This document shows positions 8,332 to 16,503 of a stretch of 34,810 bases of DNA, one piece after another; position 1 is the stretch's first letter, and each line of letters starts with the position of its first letter. Origin of the DNA: Paracoccaceae bacterium (GTDB taxonomy: Bacteria; Pseudomonadota; Alphaproteobacteria; Rhodobacterales; Rhodobacteraceae); NCBI GenBank assembly GCA_026706985.1, contig JAPOXR010000005.1:1-34810 (forward strand). Direction: 5' to 3'. Position numbers and translations under genes: made by a program. The notes beneath the pieces are model-generated. The model was not told the DNA's origin and did not search any database. It saw nothing but the letters and a program-made list of their open reading frames with translations.

Positions 8332-9108
8332 TCAGGATGTTTCATAGAGTTGGTCGATGACTTCCGTGATATCCGAAGCTTCCTCCAGATAACGCTGCTT
8401 CACTGTTCGGATGAGGTTTTCCGGGATGCCGAACAGGCTCTCGGCGATTGGGCCGGCTATCGCTGCAAGGGTGTCGGCGTCGCCGCCAAGTGAAATCGCG
8501 TTGCGCACCGCATCCTCGAAGCTTGTCGCTTCCAATGCACAGGTGATTGCCTCCGGGACTGTCCTTTGGCAGGTCTCGTCAAACCTGTAACCGGGTCGGA
8601 TTTCGTCCACGCTCGGCGAGAGGTCGTAGCCGTATTTTTCCTTGATGATTTTTCGGATGCCATCAGGTTGCCCACCCTGAAAGCCGAGCCAGATCGCATG
8701 CGACGTGGCGCGTGCGCCTTTCATCCCTTCCGCGTGATTATGCGTAACCGCCGTCACCCGGTCGGTGGCCCGCAGGACATGTTCGAGCGTCTGGTGGCGG
8801 TGCAGATAAGCGGCCGGTGAAACACGCATGGCGGCCCCGTTGCCGAAACTTCCGTAAGGTTCCGGTTGAGAAAATCCGATCCATCTGTGGAACATTCCGC
8901 CATATCCCCGTCCGGGATGCTGACGGCACCAATGCTGCAAGGTCTGTGCAGCGGGAGAATCATTCAATAGAATGTCAGCGACCGCTGCCGTGCACACGGT
9001 GTCATCGGTGTAAAAACACTCCGCCTGGAAAAACTCGAACTCTTTCGTCTTGATCCGGTCCCATTCATAGACCGAACCGATGATGTCGCCGATGACTGCC
9101 CCCCACAT
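8332..9108 (-). CDS. ADP-ribosylglycohydrolase family protein (DraG/ARH fold)
   Basis: A 258-residue protein with the family's metal-binding signatures: GDIIGS at about 7-12, YTDDT at 33-37 and GGDADT at 208-213, giving the expected ligands T34, D35, D36, D210, D212 and T213 for two magnesium ions. Members remove ADP-ribose from Arg, Ser, DNA bases or small metabolites; the fold does not tell which. No nitrogenase or DraT gene is nearby, so a nitrogenase-regulating DraG role is not supported. It is convergent with the molybdoenzyme (73-base gap) and divergent from tctC. Confidence 0.9.
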   Translation of the reverse strand: MWGAVIGDIIGSVYEWDRIKTKEFEFFQAECFYTDDTVCTAAVADILLNDSPAAQTLQHWCRQHPGRGYGGMFHRWIGFSQPEPYGSFGNGAAMRVSPAAYLHRHQTLEHVLRATDRVTAVTHNHAEGMKGARATSHAIWLGFQGGQPDGIRKIIKEKYGYDLSPSVDEIRPGYRFDETCQRTVPEAITCALEATSFEDAVRNAISLGGDADTLAAIAGPIAESLFGIPENLIRTVKQRYLEEASDITEVIDQLYETS

Positions 9109-9156
9109 GATGCAACCTCATCTTTATTTATGCGCCCGACCCCTTAATCCATGGCG

Positions 9157-9173
9157 ACAATCAAGTCGATTGT
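9157..9173. promoter_or_regulatory. Operator-like palindrome 1 (6-5-6)
   Basis: ACAATC-AAGTC-GATTGT has perfect 6-base arms and a 5-base spacer, located 49 bases upstream of the glycohydrolase start in the divergent region. Size and spacing suit a dimeric regulator; which one is unknown. Confidence 0.45.
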
Positions 9174-9187
9174 TCAGAGTCAACTCG

Positions 9188-9204
9188 GGAAACAACCGGT
9201 TTCC
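9188..9204. promoter_or_regulatory. Operator-like palindrome 2 (6-5-6)
   Basis: GGAAAC-AACCG-GTTTCC has perfect 6-base arms and a 5-base spacer, the same geometry as the palindrome at 9157-9173. Their centres are 31 bases apart, close to three helical turns. It also contains the self-complementary core AACCGGTT (9194-9201). Confidence 0.45.
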
Positions 9205-9473
9205 TTCCATGCAGGTTCAGTATTCCGTTTCCCGCATTCTTGATGTGCTAGACCCGGCGGACCTCGGGAATTTGATGAGCCCCATGCCAAGTGCAACTCC
9301 TCTTCAGCGCACAAGCGAGCACAACTGGCCCGCAAACGGTTCAACCACGCCACCGAAAAGGGTGCCCTGTCATACGGGTCAGGATTCGGTGCTGGATGAA
9401 TTTCACAATCTGCACTATTCGCTCCACGCAACCTGTCCGGCCCGGGAGTCGGCTGCCATCAAAGGAGAAACCG

Positions 9474-10475
9474 ATGGAATTCAACTTCGCAAAGATCGTG
9501 CGGCTCACAGCAGGAGGAATTGCTCTTGCCGCCGTTTCGACGCTTGCCAACGCGATGGACCTGCCTGCCAAGCCACCGGGCTTCGGCGACCGTCCGCTTA
9601 CCATGATTGTTCCTTTCGGATCGGGAGGCGGTTCTGACCAGCTTGCGCGGGCAATGGCACAGGCGATGGAAGAAGAAGCGGGGCTCGCGTTTCAGGTCGT
9701 CAATAAGCCGGGTGGAGGCGGCACCGCTGCGATTCCTGACTTCATGCTCGCTCCAGCCGACGGTTACACTGTCCTGGAACACATCGATAACGCGATCTCG
9801 GCTTACGCCAAAGGCGACATCCAGGAAAACCCGGCGGTTGACTGGATTCCGCTGTGCATGACCCAAATCACGTTCAGTCAAATCTACATTCGTGCCGACG
9901 AAGAACGCTTCACCGACTGGGATAGCTTCGTGGCGTATGCCAAGGCGGACCCGGGAAGTGTGACCATGGCCAATCTCGGTCGGGTCGGCTCAATGGAGCT
10001 CGTCGTCATGCACCAACTGTCTGACGCGCTCGGCATCGAAGTCACGCAAATCGCTTTCGACAAGCCCGCCGAGCGATACGGCGCACTGATCGGCGGCCAT
10101 GTCGACGTGCTGTTCGAACAGCCCGGAGACGTGCGCAGCTTCCTGGACTCGGGCCAAATGAAGCCGATCCTGACTTTCCTGAACGCGCGCCCGGACGCCT
10201 TCGCCGATGTGCCGACGCACCGTGAGGCCGGGGCTGACTTCGAGGCCCTGACCCGATTCCGCGGCTTCTTCGTCAAGAACGGTGTTCCCCAGGATCGCGT
10301 GGACTACCTTGCAGCGGCCTGCGCCGCCGGGTTTTCGAATCCCGGCTATGCTGAATTCAACCGCAGCAAGTTCATGCACCTGATCGACAGCTACCGGGAC
10401 GTTCAGGGGTCCATCGACTTGATCAACGGTGCAGTCGCGACATATCGCGCGATGTATGAGCAATTGGGCATCTGA
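9474..10475 (+). CDS. tctC: Tripartite tricarboxylate transporter substrate-binding protein (TctC family)
   Basis: A 333-residue periplasmic binding protein that captures a carboxylate for the TctAB membrane unit. Residues 1-27 form a Sec signal peptide with a likely cut after ANA. The mature protein opens with DRPLTMIVPFGSGGGSDQLARAMAQ and contains VVNKPGGGGTAA, the characteristic ligand-loop motifs of TctC/BugE-type proteins. ATG 9474 is chosen because AAAGGAG precedes it by 6 bases and the signal peptide starts there; the frame is open further upstream but without a plausible start. A strong intrinsic hairpin follows the stop codon, which would let the binding protein be made in excess over the membrane subunits. 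Confidence 0.93.
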   Translation: MEFNFAKIVRLTAGGIALAAVSTLANAMDLPAKPPGFGDRPLTMIVPFGSGGGSDQLARAMAQAMEEEAGLAFQVVNKPGGGGTAAIPDFMLAPADGYTVLEHIDNAISAYAKGDIQENPAVDWIPLCMTQITFSQIYIRADEERFTDWDSFVAYAKADPGSVTMANLGRVGSMELVVMHQLSDALGIEVTQIAFDKPAERYGALIGGHVDVLFEQPGDVRSFLDSGQMKPILTFLNARPDAFADVPTHREAGADFEALTRFRGFFVKNGVPQDRVDYLAAACAAGFSNPGYAEFNRSKFMHLIDSYRDVQGSIDLINGAVATYRAMYEQLGI

Positions 10476-10484
10476 AGACGGAAC

Positions 10485-10511
10485 GGGAAGGCGCGCTGCG
10501 CCTTCCCTTTT
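10485..10511 (+). terminator. Intrinsic terminator/attenuator between tctC and tctB
   Basis: GGGAAGGCGC (10485-10494) and GCGCCTTCCC (10498-10507) form a perfect 10-bp stem with a 3-base loop, followed at once by TTTT. It starts 10 bases after the tctC stop. The short T-run suggests partial rather than complete termination, since tctB, tctA and the enzymes downstream depend on read-through or on a second promoter. Confidence 0.85.
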
Positions 10512-10568
10512 CGCTGCCGATCGAACGGATTCGTGCCGCCGGGTTCGCGTCCTTAGAAGGACGATGAG

Positions 10569-11123
10569 TTGATTGATCTCAGAACAGTTGACGGGCGGTC
10601 TCTCGGGGGGCAGCTCATCGAACTTGCGATCTGGCTCGGGTTGGCCGGTCTGATGTATTCGCAGACCGGGTTATTCGACCGGGAAATCCCCGAATATCTG
10701 TTCGGTGCGACCAGTTGGCCGCGCGCCATCTGTATTGTGATCGCGCTCGGCGCAATCGGGCAGTTCGCGCATCAGATGTTGCTCGCGACCGGATCAGGCA
10801 CCGATGGCGGTGGCGATCGAAGGGTGCGCGGCCGGACGATCGATTTTGCCAAGAGAATCGCGATTTTCGTATTTCCGCTGATCTGGCTTTTCCTGGCGCC
10901 CAGGTTCGGGTTTTACCTGACTGCCCCGTTCTTCGTACTTGGCATGCTGCTTCTCATGGAAGTCCGCTCTCCATTCAACCTCTTCGCCGTCACTGCCGTG
11001 GTCTACGCCCTGGTGCTCCTTATTTTCACACGGTTCTTTTTCGTGGCCCTTCCGGTCGGCAGAATTCAGGCCTTCTACGACGTCAACGTCGCGATCATCG
11101 GCATCGCGCGGTTGGGAATTTAG
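10569..11123 (+). CDS. tctB: Tripartite tricarboxylate transporter small membrane subunit (TctB family)
   Basis: A 184-residue hydrophobic protein with four to five predicted membrane segments (around 15-35, 48-72, 95-112, 115-132 and 138-158), matching TctB, the small poorly conserved membrane subunit that partners TctA. An in-frame TAG at 10554-10556 bounds the start, and the first usable codon is TTG 10569, served by AGAAGGA (10555-10561) at 7-8 bases spacing; the nearby ATG 10564 runs into a stop after two codons. Its stop lies 2 bases before the tctA start. Confidence 0.88.
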   Translation: MIDLRTVDGRSLGGQLIELAIWLGLAGLMYSQTGLFDREIPEYLFGATSWPRAICIVIALGAIGQFAHQMLLATGSGTDGGGDRRVRGRTIDFAKRIAIFVFPLIWLFLAPRFGFYLTAPFFVLGMLLLMEVRSPFNLFAVTAVVYALVLLIFTRFFFVALPVGRIQAFYDVNVAIIGIARLGI

Positions 11124-11125
11124 CA

Positions 11126-12649
11126 GTGGATCTGTTTATTCAGGGCACGCTCAACCTGTTCGGCGACTGGCAGGCCATTTCGATATTCGTCTTCGGCCTT
11201 CTCGGCGGAATGATTTTCGGTGCGACACCGGGGGTCAACATGTTGACATTGGGAGCGGTCATCCTGCCGTTCACGGTGACCATGCTGCCGGAACACGCGA
11301 TCATGCTGTTTTCCGTGATCTATTGCGCGGGCGTGTTCGGAGGTGCCATCACCGCCATTCTCTTCAATATTCCGGGGGCGCCTGAAAACGCGCCGACTTG
11401 CTTCGACGGTTATCCGATGACGCTGCGCGGCGAGAGCGGAAAGGCGATCGGCGCGGCAGTGAGCTGCTCGGCAATCGGCGGGATCGCCTCGGCAATCCTG
11501 ATGATGTCGGCGACCGGAGCCATCGCGGGCTGGGCCGTCAGGGCATTTGGACCTCAGGAGATTTTCGCGCTGATCTTCTTCGGCTTGGCTGTGTCAGCTT
11601 CCATCGGTGCCGAGAACCTGTGGAAGGGCTGGTTGTCAGTCCTGGCAGGGCTGCTGATCGCAACCATTGGAACTGATCCGGTAGGCGGGATACCGCGGTT
11701 CAACGAAGGCGGATTGTTCGGCCTGACGTTCAAATCCTACTACTTATCGGCGGGAATTCACTTCATTCCGATCATCCTTGGATTCTTCGCCGTGTCGGAG
11801 GTCTTCTCCCAGGCGACCAATATCGCGATGGGCACACGCGTGCGGCCGAAGGCGGGCCTGGATTTTCCATCGGTCGTGGATTTCTGGCGGGTTCGCTGGA
11901 CCATGCTCCGGTCCGTTGCGATCGGGTTTTTTGCCGGCATCCTGCCCGGCATAGGCGCCACTCTCGCGGCGTTTCTCGGATACAGCCAGGCGCAGCGCTG
12001 GTCGCGCAATCGCCCGAACTTCGGAAAGGGCGAGATTGAGGGCGTCGTGGCATCGGAGACGGCCAACAACGCTGCTACCGGAGCGGCGATGATTCCCCTA
12101 CTTGCGCTGGGCCTGCCGGGCGGCGCGCTGACTGCGATGATGATGGGGATTTTCCAGATTCACGGCATGGAACCGGGACCCCTGATCTTCATCAATTCCG
12201 GAGATCTCGTGTGGATCACTTTCGCGGCCATGTTTTGGGCGAATGTATGCATCGTCTTTCTCGGCTGGCTGCAGACCAAAACCGTCGTGCACCTGCTGCG
12301 GATTCCGTTTCGCTGGCTGGCCCCCGGAATTCTCATGCTCGCCATCGTCGGCGCCTATGCACTGCGAAATCTCTTCATCGATGTCTGGGTCATGTTCCTT
12401 GCCGGCATTGCCGGTTACCTGCTCAGGCGGACGGGCTATTCCGCTGCCGGTGTCGTCCTCGGCCTCATCCTCGGAAAGCTCGGAGAGTCGGCCTTCACCA
12501 AGTCGATGCAGCTCATGGACTACGATTTCCTCGGGTTTTTCGGACGCCCGGTCTCCGGTGTCCTCATCCTCATGGGGATGGCTGCCATCGCTTTCAGCAT
12601 CATCAGCGAGTTTCGAAAACGCGACCGGGACGCTGACGCGGGTGCGTGA
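11126..12649 (+). CDS. tctA: Tripartite tricarboxylate transporter large membrane subunit (TctA family)
   Basis: A 507-residue membrane protein with roughly a dozen hydrophobic segments, the transporting subunit of a TTT system. Two conserved signatures are clear: LLGGMIFGATPGVNMLT near the N-terminus, mirrored by FFAGILPGIGATLAAFLGY in the middle, and ETANNAATGAAMIPLLALGLPGG. The frame is open far upstream, but this would overlap tctB. GTG 11126, two bases after the tctB stop and with GGGA about 8 bases upstream, gives the normal family N-terminus. These secondary carriers import di- and tricarboxylates and other organic acids; the adjacent CoA-ligase and acyl-CoA reductase genes suggest the cargo. 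Confidence 0.95.
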   Translation: MDLFIQGTLNLFGDWQAISIFVFGLLGGMIFGATPGVNMLTLGAVILPFTVTMLPEHAIMLFSVIYCAGVFGGAITAILFNIPGAPENAPTCFDGYPMTLRGESGKAIGAAVSCSAIGGIASAILMMSATGAIAGWAVRAFGPQEIFALIFFGLAVSASIGAENLWKGWLSVLAGLLIATIGTDPVGGIPRFNEGGLFGLTFKSYYLSAGIHFIPIILGFFAVSEVFSQATNIAMGTRVRPKAGLDFPSVVDFWRVRWTMLRSVAIGFFAGILPGIGATLAAFLGYSQAQRWSRNRPNFGKGEIEGVVASETANNAATGAAMIPLLALGLPGGALTAMMMGIFQIHGMEPGPLIFINSGDLVWITFAAMFWANVCIVFLGWLQTKTVVHLLRIPFRWLAPGILMLAIVGAYALRNLFIDVWVMFLAGIAGYLLRRTGYSAAGVVLGLILGKLGESAFTKSMQLMDYDFLGFFGRPVSGVLILMGMAAIAFSIISEFRKRDRDADAGA

Positions 12650-12661
12650 AAGACCGCGCGG

Positions 12662-14080
12662 ATGAATCCAGTGACCGACAACCCCCTTTCGGTCGCCGAA
12701 AAGGTCGATCGCCTGGTCGCCAGGGCCCGCTATGCGATGGCGACCATCAGCGATTGCGGGCAGCGACGCATCGACCATGCGGTAACCGCGCTCGCTTGGT
12801 CGCTCTACAAACCGGAGAATGCAGCCGAACTCGCCGAAATGGCGGTTCGTGACACCGGCCTTGGCAATGTGGAATCCAAGATCGTCAAAAACACGCGCAA
12901 GACGTTCGGCACGCTGCGCGATCTCATGCGGGCGAAAACGGTCGGCCTGATCGGCGAGGATCCGGCGGCGGGCATTGCCTTGTACGGCAAGCCCGTCGGG
13001 GTCGTTGGCGCTGTTTGTCCGTCCACCAATCCGAGCGCCACACCGGTGAACAAGGCGATGATGGCGGTTAAGGGAGCCAATGCGATCGTGATCGCTCCGT
13101 CGCCGGCGGGATATCCAACGACAGCGAGATGCGTTGCCCTGATGCGCGATGAACTGGAGCGCGCCGGTTTTCCCGGGGATTTGGTGCAGATCCTGCCGGC
13201 TCCGGTCGACAAGGCACTCACGCAGGCGCTGCTTGAAAAGGTTGATCTGGCGGTTGTCACCGGATCGCAGGACAATGTCCGGCGCGCCATGCGCTCGGGT
13301 AGCGTGGCGATCGGAGTCGGCGCAGGCAACGTTCCGTCCATCATCGATGCGAGTGCCGATCTTGATGACGCCGCCGACAAGATCGCGCGATCGAAGATCT
13401 TCGACAACTCGACATCATGCTCGTCGGAAAACTCGGTCGTCATTCTGGACCCGGTCTATGACGAAGCTGTCGCTGCTTTGAAACGCGCGGGCGGCTGGCT
13501 CTGTTCCCGGGAACAACACCTGTCGGTGAAGAACATGCTTTGGTTGGACGGTAAGCTCAACCGCCGGGTCATCGCCAAGGACGCCTCAACGCTTGCCGAA
13601 CTGTTCGGACTGCCGCCGGAGGCGGCGGCGCATCGCTTCTTCATGGTCGAGGAGAACGAGGTCGGTGGCAAGGGATCCTTTGCCGACGAAAAACTTTCGC
13701 TGGTCCTGACGCTCTATCGCGCCGGCGACTTTGCCGAGGCCAAGCGCATTGCCGCCGCGATCCTTGACGTGACCGGCAAGGGACATTCCGTCGGAATCCA
13801 TACAAGGGATATGCGCAACGCGAGGGACCTCGCTGAATCCACGGACGTGGTCCGGGTATTGGTCAATCAGGCCCACACCTTCGGAAATGGCGGTAGTTTC
13901 AACAACTCCCTACCCTTCACCCTGTCCATGGGCGGCGGAACGTGGGCGGGCAACGCGCTCGACGACAATCTCAACTATCGCTGCTTCATAAACGTCACCC
14001 GGCTGGTCACGGTGATTCCGGAGGACAGGCCATCGGAAGAGGAACTTTTCGGGGACTATTGGGAGAATTTCGGAAAGTGA
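12662..14080 (+). CDS. sauS: CoA-acylating aldehyde dehydrogenase, sulfoacetaldehyde dehydrogenase (SauS)-like
   Basis: A 472-residue member of the CoA-acylating aldehyde dehydrogenase group (EutE/PduP/AdhE-N relatives). It would reduce an acyl-CoA to its aldehyde, or the reverse, using NAD(P)H. The catalytic Cys is C253 in FDNSTSCSSENS; GVVGAVCPSTNPSATPVNK (about 113-131) forms the nucleotide-binding edge. Blocks such as AVRDTGLGNVESKI, VGAGNVPSIID and the C-terminal DDNLNYRCFINVTR and ELFGDYWENFGK resemble, from memory, Cupriavidus SauS, which interconverts sulfoacetyl-CoA and sulfoacetaldehyde. It lies 12 bases after tctA and overlaps the ligase beta gene by 4 bases. The acylating class is near certain; the sulfoacetyl-CoA substrate is an inference, and malonyl- or other short acyl-CoA substrates remain possible. 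Confidence 0.75.
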   Translation: MNPVTDNPLSVAEKVDRLVARARYAMATISDCGQRRIDHAVTALAWSLYKPENAAELAEMAVRDTGLGNVESKIVKNTRKTFGTLRDLMRAKTVGLIGEDPAAGIALYGKPVGVVGAVCPSTNPSATPVNKAMMAVKGANAIVIAPSPAGYPTTARCVALMRDELERAGFPGDLVQILPAPVDKALTQALLEKVDLAVVTGSQDNVRRAMRSGSVAIGVGAGNVPSIIDASADLDDAADKIARSKIFDNSTSCSSENSVVILDPVYDEAVAALKRAGGWLCSREQHLSVKNMLWLDGKLNRRVIAKDASTLAELFGLPPEAAAHRFFMVEENEVGGKGSFADEKLSLVLTLYRAGDFAEAKRIAAAILDVTGKGHSVGIHTRDMRNARDLAESTDVVRVLVNQAHTFGNGGSFNNSLPFTLSMGGGTWAGNALDDNLNYRCFINVTRLVTVIPEDRPSEEELFGDYWENFGK

Positions 14081-15204
14081 ACTTTGAAGAATGGGTGTCG
14101 AAACCACTGCTGCGGGAGTTCGGCATCGCGACGCCCGAAGGTGCGGCCTTCGACAATCCGCAAGCGGCACGCGCTGCATTCCAGGGTCCCTGCACGGTCA
14201 AGGCGCAGGTTCCGGCCGGCGCGCGCGGCAAGGCCGGGGGAATCAAATTCGCGTTCAGCCCGGAGGAGGCCTTTGAGGCTGCAGCGGGCATTCTGGGCTC
14301 GACGATTTCCGGCCACCACGTCGAAAGGGTACTCGTTGAAGAAAAGGTCGAAATCGAACAGGAACTCTACGCCGCGGTGCTGACCGATCGCACAAACAGG
14401 TGTCCTTCAATATTGTTCTCCGCCGCAGGCGGTGTGGATGTCGAGAACATGGCGGCAAGCCGCGAATCCGCGATGCATTCCCTTCAGGTCGACATTTTGA
14501 ACGGGTTCTCCCTGGAGCAGGCCGAGAAACTGGTCGCGGATACAGGTATCGGAACTGCTGAGGGCCTCGTAGCTGAAACGCTGACCCGGCTCTATGCCGC
14601 TTATCGGTCTCTCGATGCCGAGCTTCTGGAAATCAACCCGCTTGCGGTGACCAAGGACGGCCGGGTTGTGGCGCTTGACTGCAAGTTCACGCTCGACGAT
14701 GCATCGGTCGCGCGTCAGCCGGGTCTGGCCGGAAAAGGAGCGCCGGAAAGCCGGACGGATCTTGAAAGAGCGGCGGCGAAAGAGGGGCTGCGCCTGATCC
14801 AGCTTGACGGCAGCGTCGGCATCCTTGCCAACGGAGCCGGTCTGACCATGACAACGATGGATGCCGTGGCGCATTTCGGAGGCAGTCCCGCGAATTTCCT
14901 TGAGATCGGCGGCGACGCTTACACCAAGGCCGAACCGGCGCTGCGCATCGTGCTCAGCCAGCCGGGAGTGAAGAGCCTTTTGGTGAATTTTTGCGGCGCT
15001 TTCGCACGCACCGACGTTATGGCCGCAGGGGTTGTCAAGGCATGGAAGCGGCTCAATCCGGCCATACCGGCATTTTTCAGCGTGCATGGAACCGGAGAGG
15101 AAAAAGCCGTGGCCCTGATTCGGGACGAACTCGGGATCGAGCCGTTCGATCGCATGGACGACGCCGTGAAGGCGGCGGTGGCCGCAGCCGGGTCCAAACC
15201 ATGA
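14077..15204 (+). CDS. ADP-forming acyl-CoA ligase, beta subunit (SucC-like)
   Basis: A 375-residue protein resembling the beta subunit of succinyl-CoA/malate-CoA ligases (SucC is about 388). The N-terminal ATP-grasp domain includes KAQVPAGARGKAGGIKFA and the metal-binding ELLEINPLAVTKDG; the C-terminal ligase domain has NGAGLTMTTMDAVAHFGGSPANFLEIGGDA and VNFCGAFARTDVMAAGV. Such enzymes charge a carboxylate with CoA at the cost of ATP. The start is the GTG overlapping the sauS-like stop (GTGA), which gives a SucC-like N-terminus; the frame is open further upstream inside sauS but not as a gene. Its stop overlaps the alpha-subunit ATG. This is not the housekeeping succinyl-CoA synthetase by context: it sits between an acyl-CoA reductase and a carboxylate transporter and lacks sucAB/mdh neighbours. 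Confidence 0.9.
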   Translation: MNFEEWVSKPLLREFGIATPEGAAFDNPQAARAAFQGPCTVKAQVPAGARGKAGGIKFAFSPEEAFEAAAGILGSTISGHHVERVLVEEKVEIEQELYAAVLTDRTNRCPSILFSAAGGVDVENMAASRESAMHSLQVDILNGFSLEQAEKLVADTGIGTAEGLVAETLTRLYAAYRSLDAELLEINPLAVTKDGRVVALDCKFTLDDASVARQPGLAGKGAPESRTDLERAAAKEGLRLIQLDGSVGILANGAGLTMTTMDAVAHFGGSPANFLEIGGDAYTKAEPALRIVLSQPGVKSLLVNFCGAFARTDVMAAGVVKAWKRLNPAIPAFFSVHGTGEEKAVALIRDELGIEPFDRMDDAVKAAVAAAGSKP

Positions 15205-16070
15205 TTCTGCGGTCGCATCATCGCATCCTCGTATTCGGAGCGACGGGTCGGCAAGGCACCTTCTGGACCGGGGAAATGATCAAATACGGTGCCCGCGTCG
15301 TCGGGGCCGTCAACCCCCGCAAGGCCGGTGAGACGCATCTCGGATTGCCGGTTCTCGGATCGGCGGCGGACGCTGCCGGAGAATTCGAGGTCGCGCTCAT
15401 GTTTGTGCCGCCCGGGGCGGCCAGGGATGCTGTCATCGACGCCTGTGAGGCGGGTGCAAGGCTGATCGTGTGCCTGGCCGAGCACATTCCGGTTCACGAC
15501 GTCATGGAGATGCTTGCCGCGGCCAGGCTTCATGGTTCTCTTGTCGCCGGACCGAATACCGCCGGGCTGGTAACTCCCGGAGAGTCGTTCGCCGGAATTA
15601 TGCCTGCCTTCAACGATGCGATGTTCAGGCCGGGTACGGTCGGGGTCATTTCCCGATCGGGCAGCCTCGGTGCTCTGGCTTGCCTGAATCTCTCGCGGCG
15701 GGGATTCGGACAATCGACATTTTTCGGCGTCGGCGGCGACCAGATCATCGGCACGACCACGCGCGAGGCGCTTGAACTTCTCGACCACGACCCCGGCACC
15801 TCGGCAGTGGTGATTTGCGGCGAGATCGGCGGCAATGCGGAAGAGGAGGCGGCTGAATATGCCTCCGGCATGAGCAAGCCCGTCATTGCCTTCATCGCGG
15901 GCAGGGCCTCGCCGCCGGGCAAGAAAATGGGACATGCCGGGGCCCTTGTTGACGGTGGAACGGGGAGTTATGCCTCCAAGAGGTGCAGTCTGGAAGCCTC
16001 GGGTGTAGCGGTCGCGAACCTGCCGGGCGAATTACCGGAACTTATCGCCGCTGCGGTGCAAGCGGCCTGA
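15201..16070 (+). CDS. ADP-forming acyl-CoA ligase, alpha subunit (SucD-like)
   Basis: A 289-residue SucD-like subunit, equal in length to SucD. It has the CoA-binding Rossmann start LVFGATGRQGTFWT (about 10-23), VGVISRSGSLG, and the phosphohistidine loop GKKMGHAGAL with His245, equivalent to SucD His246. The start overlaps the beta-subunit stop (ATGA), so the pair is translationally coupled. Together the two would convert an imported carboxylate, ATP and CoA to acyl-CoA, ADP and phosphate, feeding the acyl-CoA reductase upstream. The AMP-forming SauT ligase of Cupriavidus is a different family; as I recall, an ADP-forming sulfoacetate-CoA ligase has been reported in an anaerobic sulfonate degrader. 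Confidence 0.9.
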   Translation: MILRSHHRILVFGATGRQGTFWTGEMIKYGARVVGAVNPRKAGETHLGLPVLGSAADAAGEFEVALMFVPPGAARDAVIDACEAGARLIVCLAEHIPVHDVMEMLAAARLHGSLVAGPNTAGLVTPGESFAGIMPAFNDAMFRPGTVGVISRSGSLGALACLNLSRRGFGQSTFFGVGGDQIIGTTTREALELLDHDPGTSAVVICGEIGGNAEEEAAEYASGMSKPVIAFIAGRASPPGKKMGHAGALVDGGTGSYASKRCSLEASGVAVANLPGELPELIAAAVQAA

Positions 16071-16113
16071 CTTCGGCTGGAATCACCGCAGATGTGAAGA
16101 GGAAATCACGGCT

Positions 16114-16503
16114 ATGGACAAACTGAAAATCTCATCAGCACGAATGGTAGCGGAGTCGCGGGCGCGCATTGAGGAGGTCAGCACCGAAGAACTGATTGAG
16201 AAGCATCGCGACCCCGATTGGGTGGTTGTGGATATCAGGGATGTCCGGGAGCGGCAGCGGAGCGGATTTATTCCCGGGAGTTTCCATGCGCCGAGGGGAA
16301 TGGTGGAATTCTGGGTTGATCCGGAAAGCCCTTATTTCCGCGAAATTTTCGGCGAGGACAAAAAATACGTGTTCCATTGCGCAAGCGGCTGGCGATCGGC
16401 TCTGACCGTGGCAACCCTCAAGGATATGGGATTTCGGGCAGCGCATCTGAAAGACGGGTTTTCGGATTGGGAGAAGAAGGGCGGGCCGGTCGAAACGGCG
16501 TAA
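16114..16503 (+). CDS. Rhodanese-domain sulfurtransferase
   Basis: A 129-residue single-domain rhodanese. The active-site Cys is C89 in the loop CASGWRSA, preceded by VVVDIRDVRERQRSGFIPGSFHAPRG, the usual substrate-side motif. Such proteins move sulfane sulfur between thiosulfate, persulfides and cyanide or sulfite. GAGGAAA lies about 10 bases before the ATG. It follows the ligase alpha gene by 43 bases on the same strand, probably as the last gene of the operon. A sulfur-handling protein here fits sulfonate degradation, which liberates sulfite, but single rhodaneses occur in many contexts. Confidence 0.9.
   Translation: MDKLKISSARMVAESRARIEEVSTEELIEKHRDPDWVVVDIRDVRERQRSGFIPGSFHAPRGMVEFWVDPESPYFREIFGEDKKYVFHCASGWRSALTVATLKDMGFRAAHLKDGFSDWEKKGGPVETA

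Larger units (their letters stand above)
9109..9473. other. 365-base divergent intergenic region between the glycohydrolase and tctC
   Basis: No coding region is supported here. It should carry promoters for both flanking genes. Its visible content is two 17-bp palindromes (listed separately) close to the glycohydrolase end, and the strong tctC ribosome-binding site AAAGGAG at 9461-9467. No confident -35/-10 or sigma-54 element was found by eye. Confidence 0.7.

Noticed and set aside
9291-9473. Upstream extension of tctC by 61 codons
   Set aside because: The signal peptide and the strong AAAGGAG site both place the start at 9474.
10715-11125. Upstream extension of tctA to a 644-residue protein
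   Set aside because: It overlaps tctB in another frame, has no family resemblance, and GTG 11126 gives the standard TctA N-terminus.
12098-12778. Minus-strand 226-codon open frame across the tctA/sauS junction
   Set aside because: Antisense to a clearly conserved membrane protein gene; composition is that of a shadow frame.
14919-15935. Minus-strand 338-codon open frame opposite the CoA-ligase genes
   Set aside because: Long only because of GC-rich codon structure; both ligase subunits are unmistakable on the plus strand.
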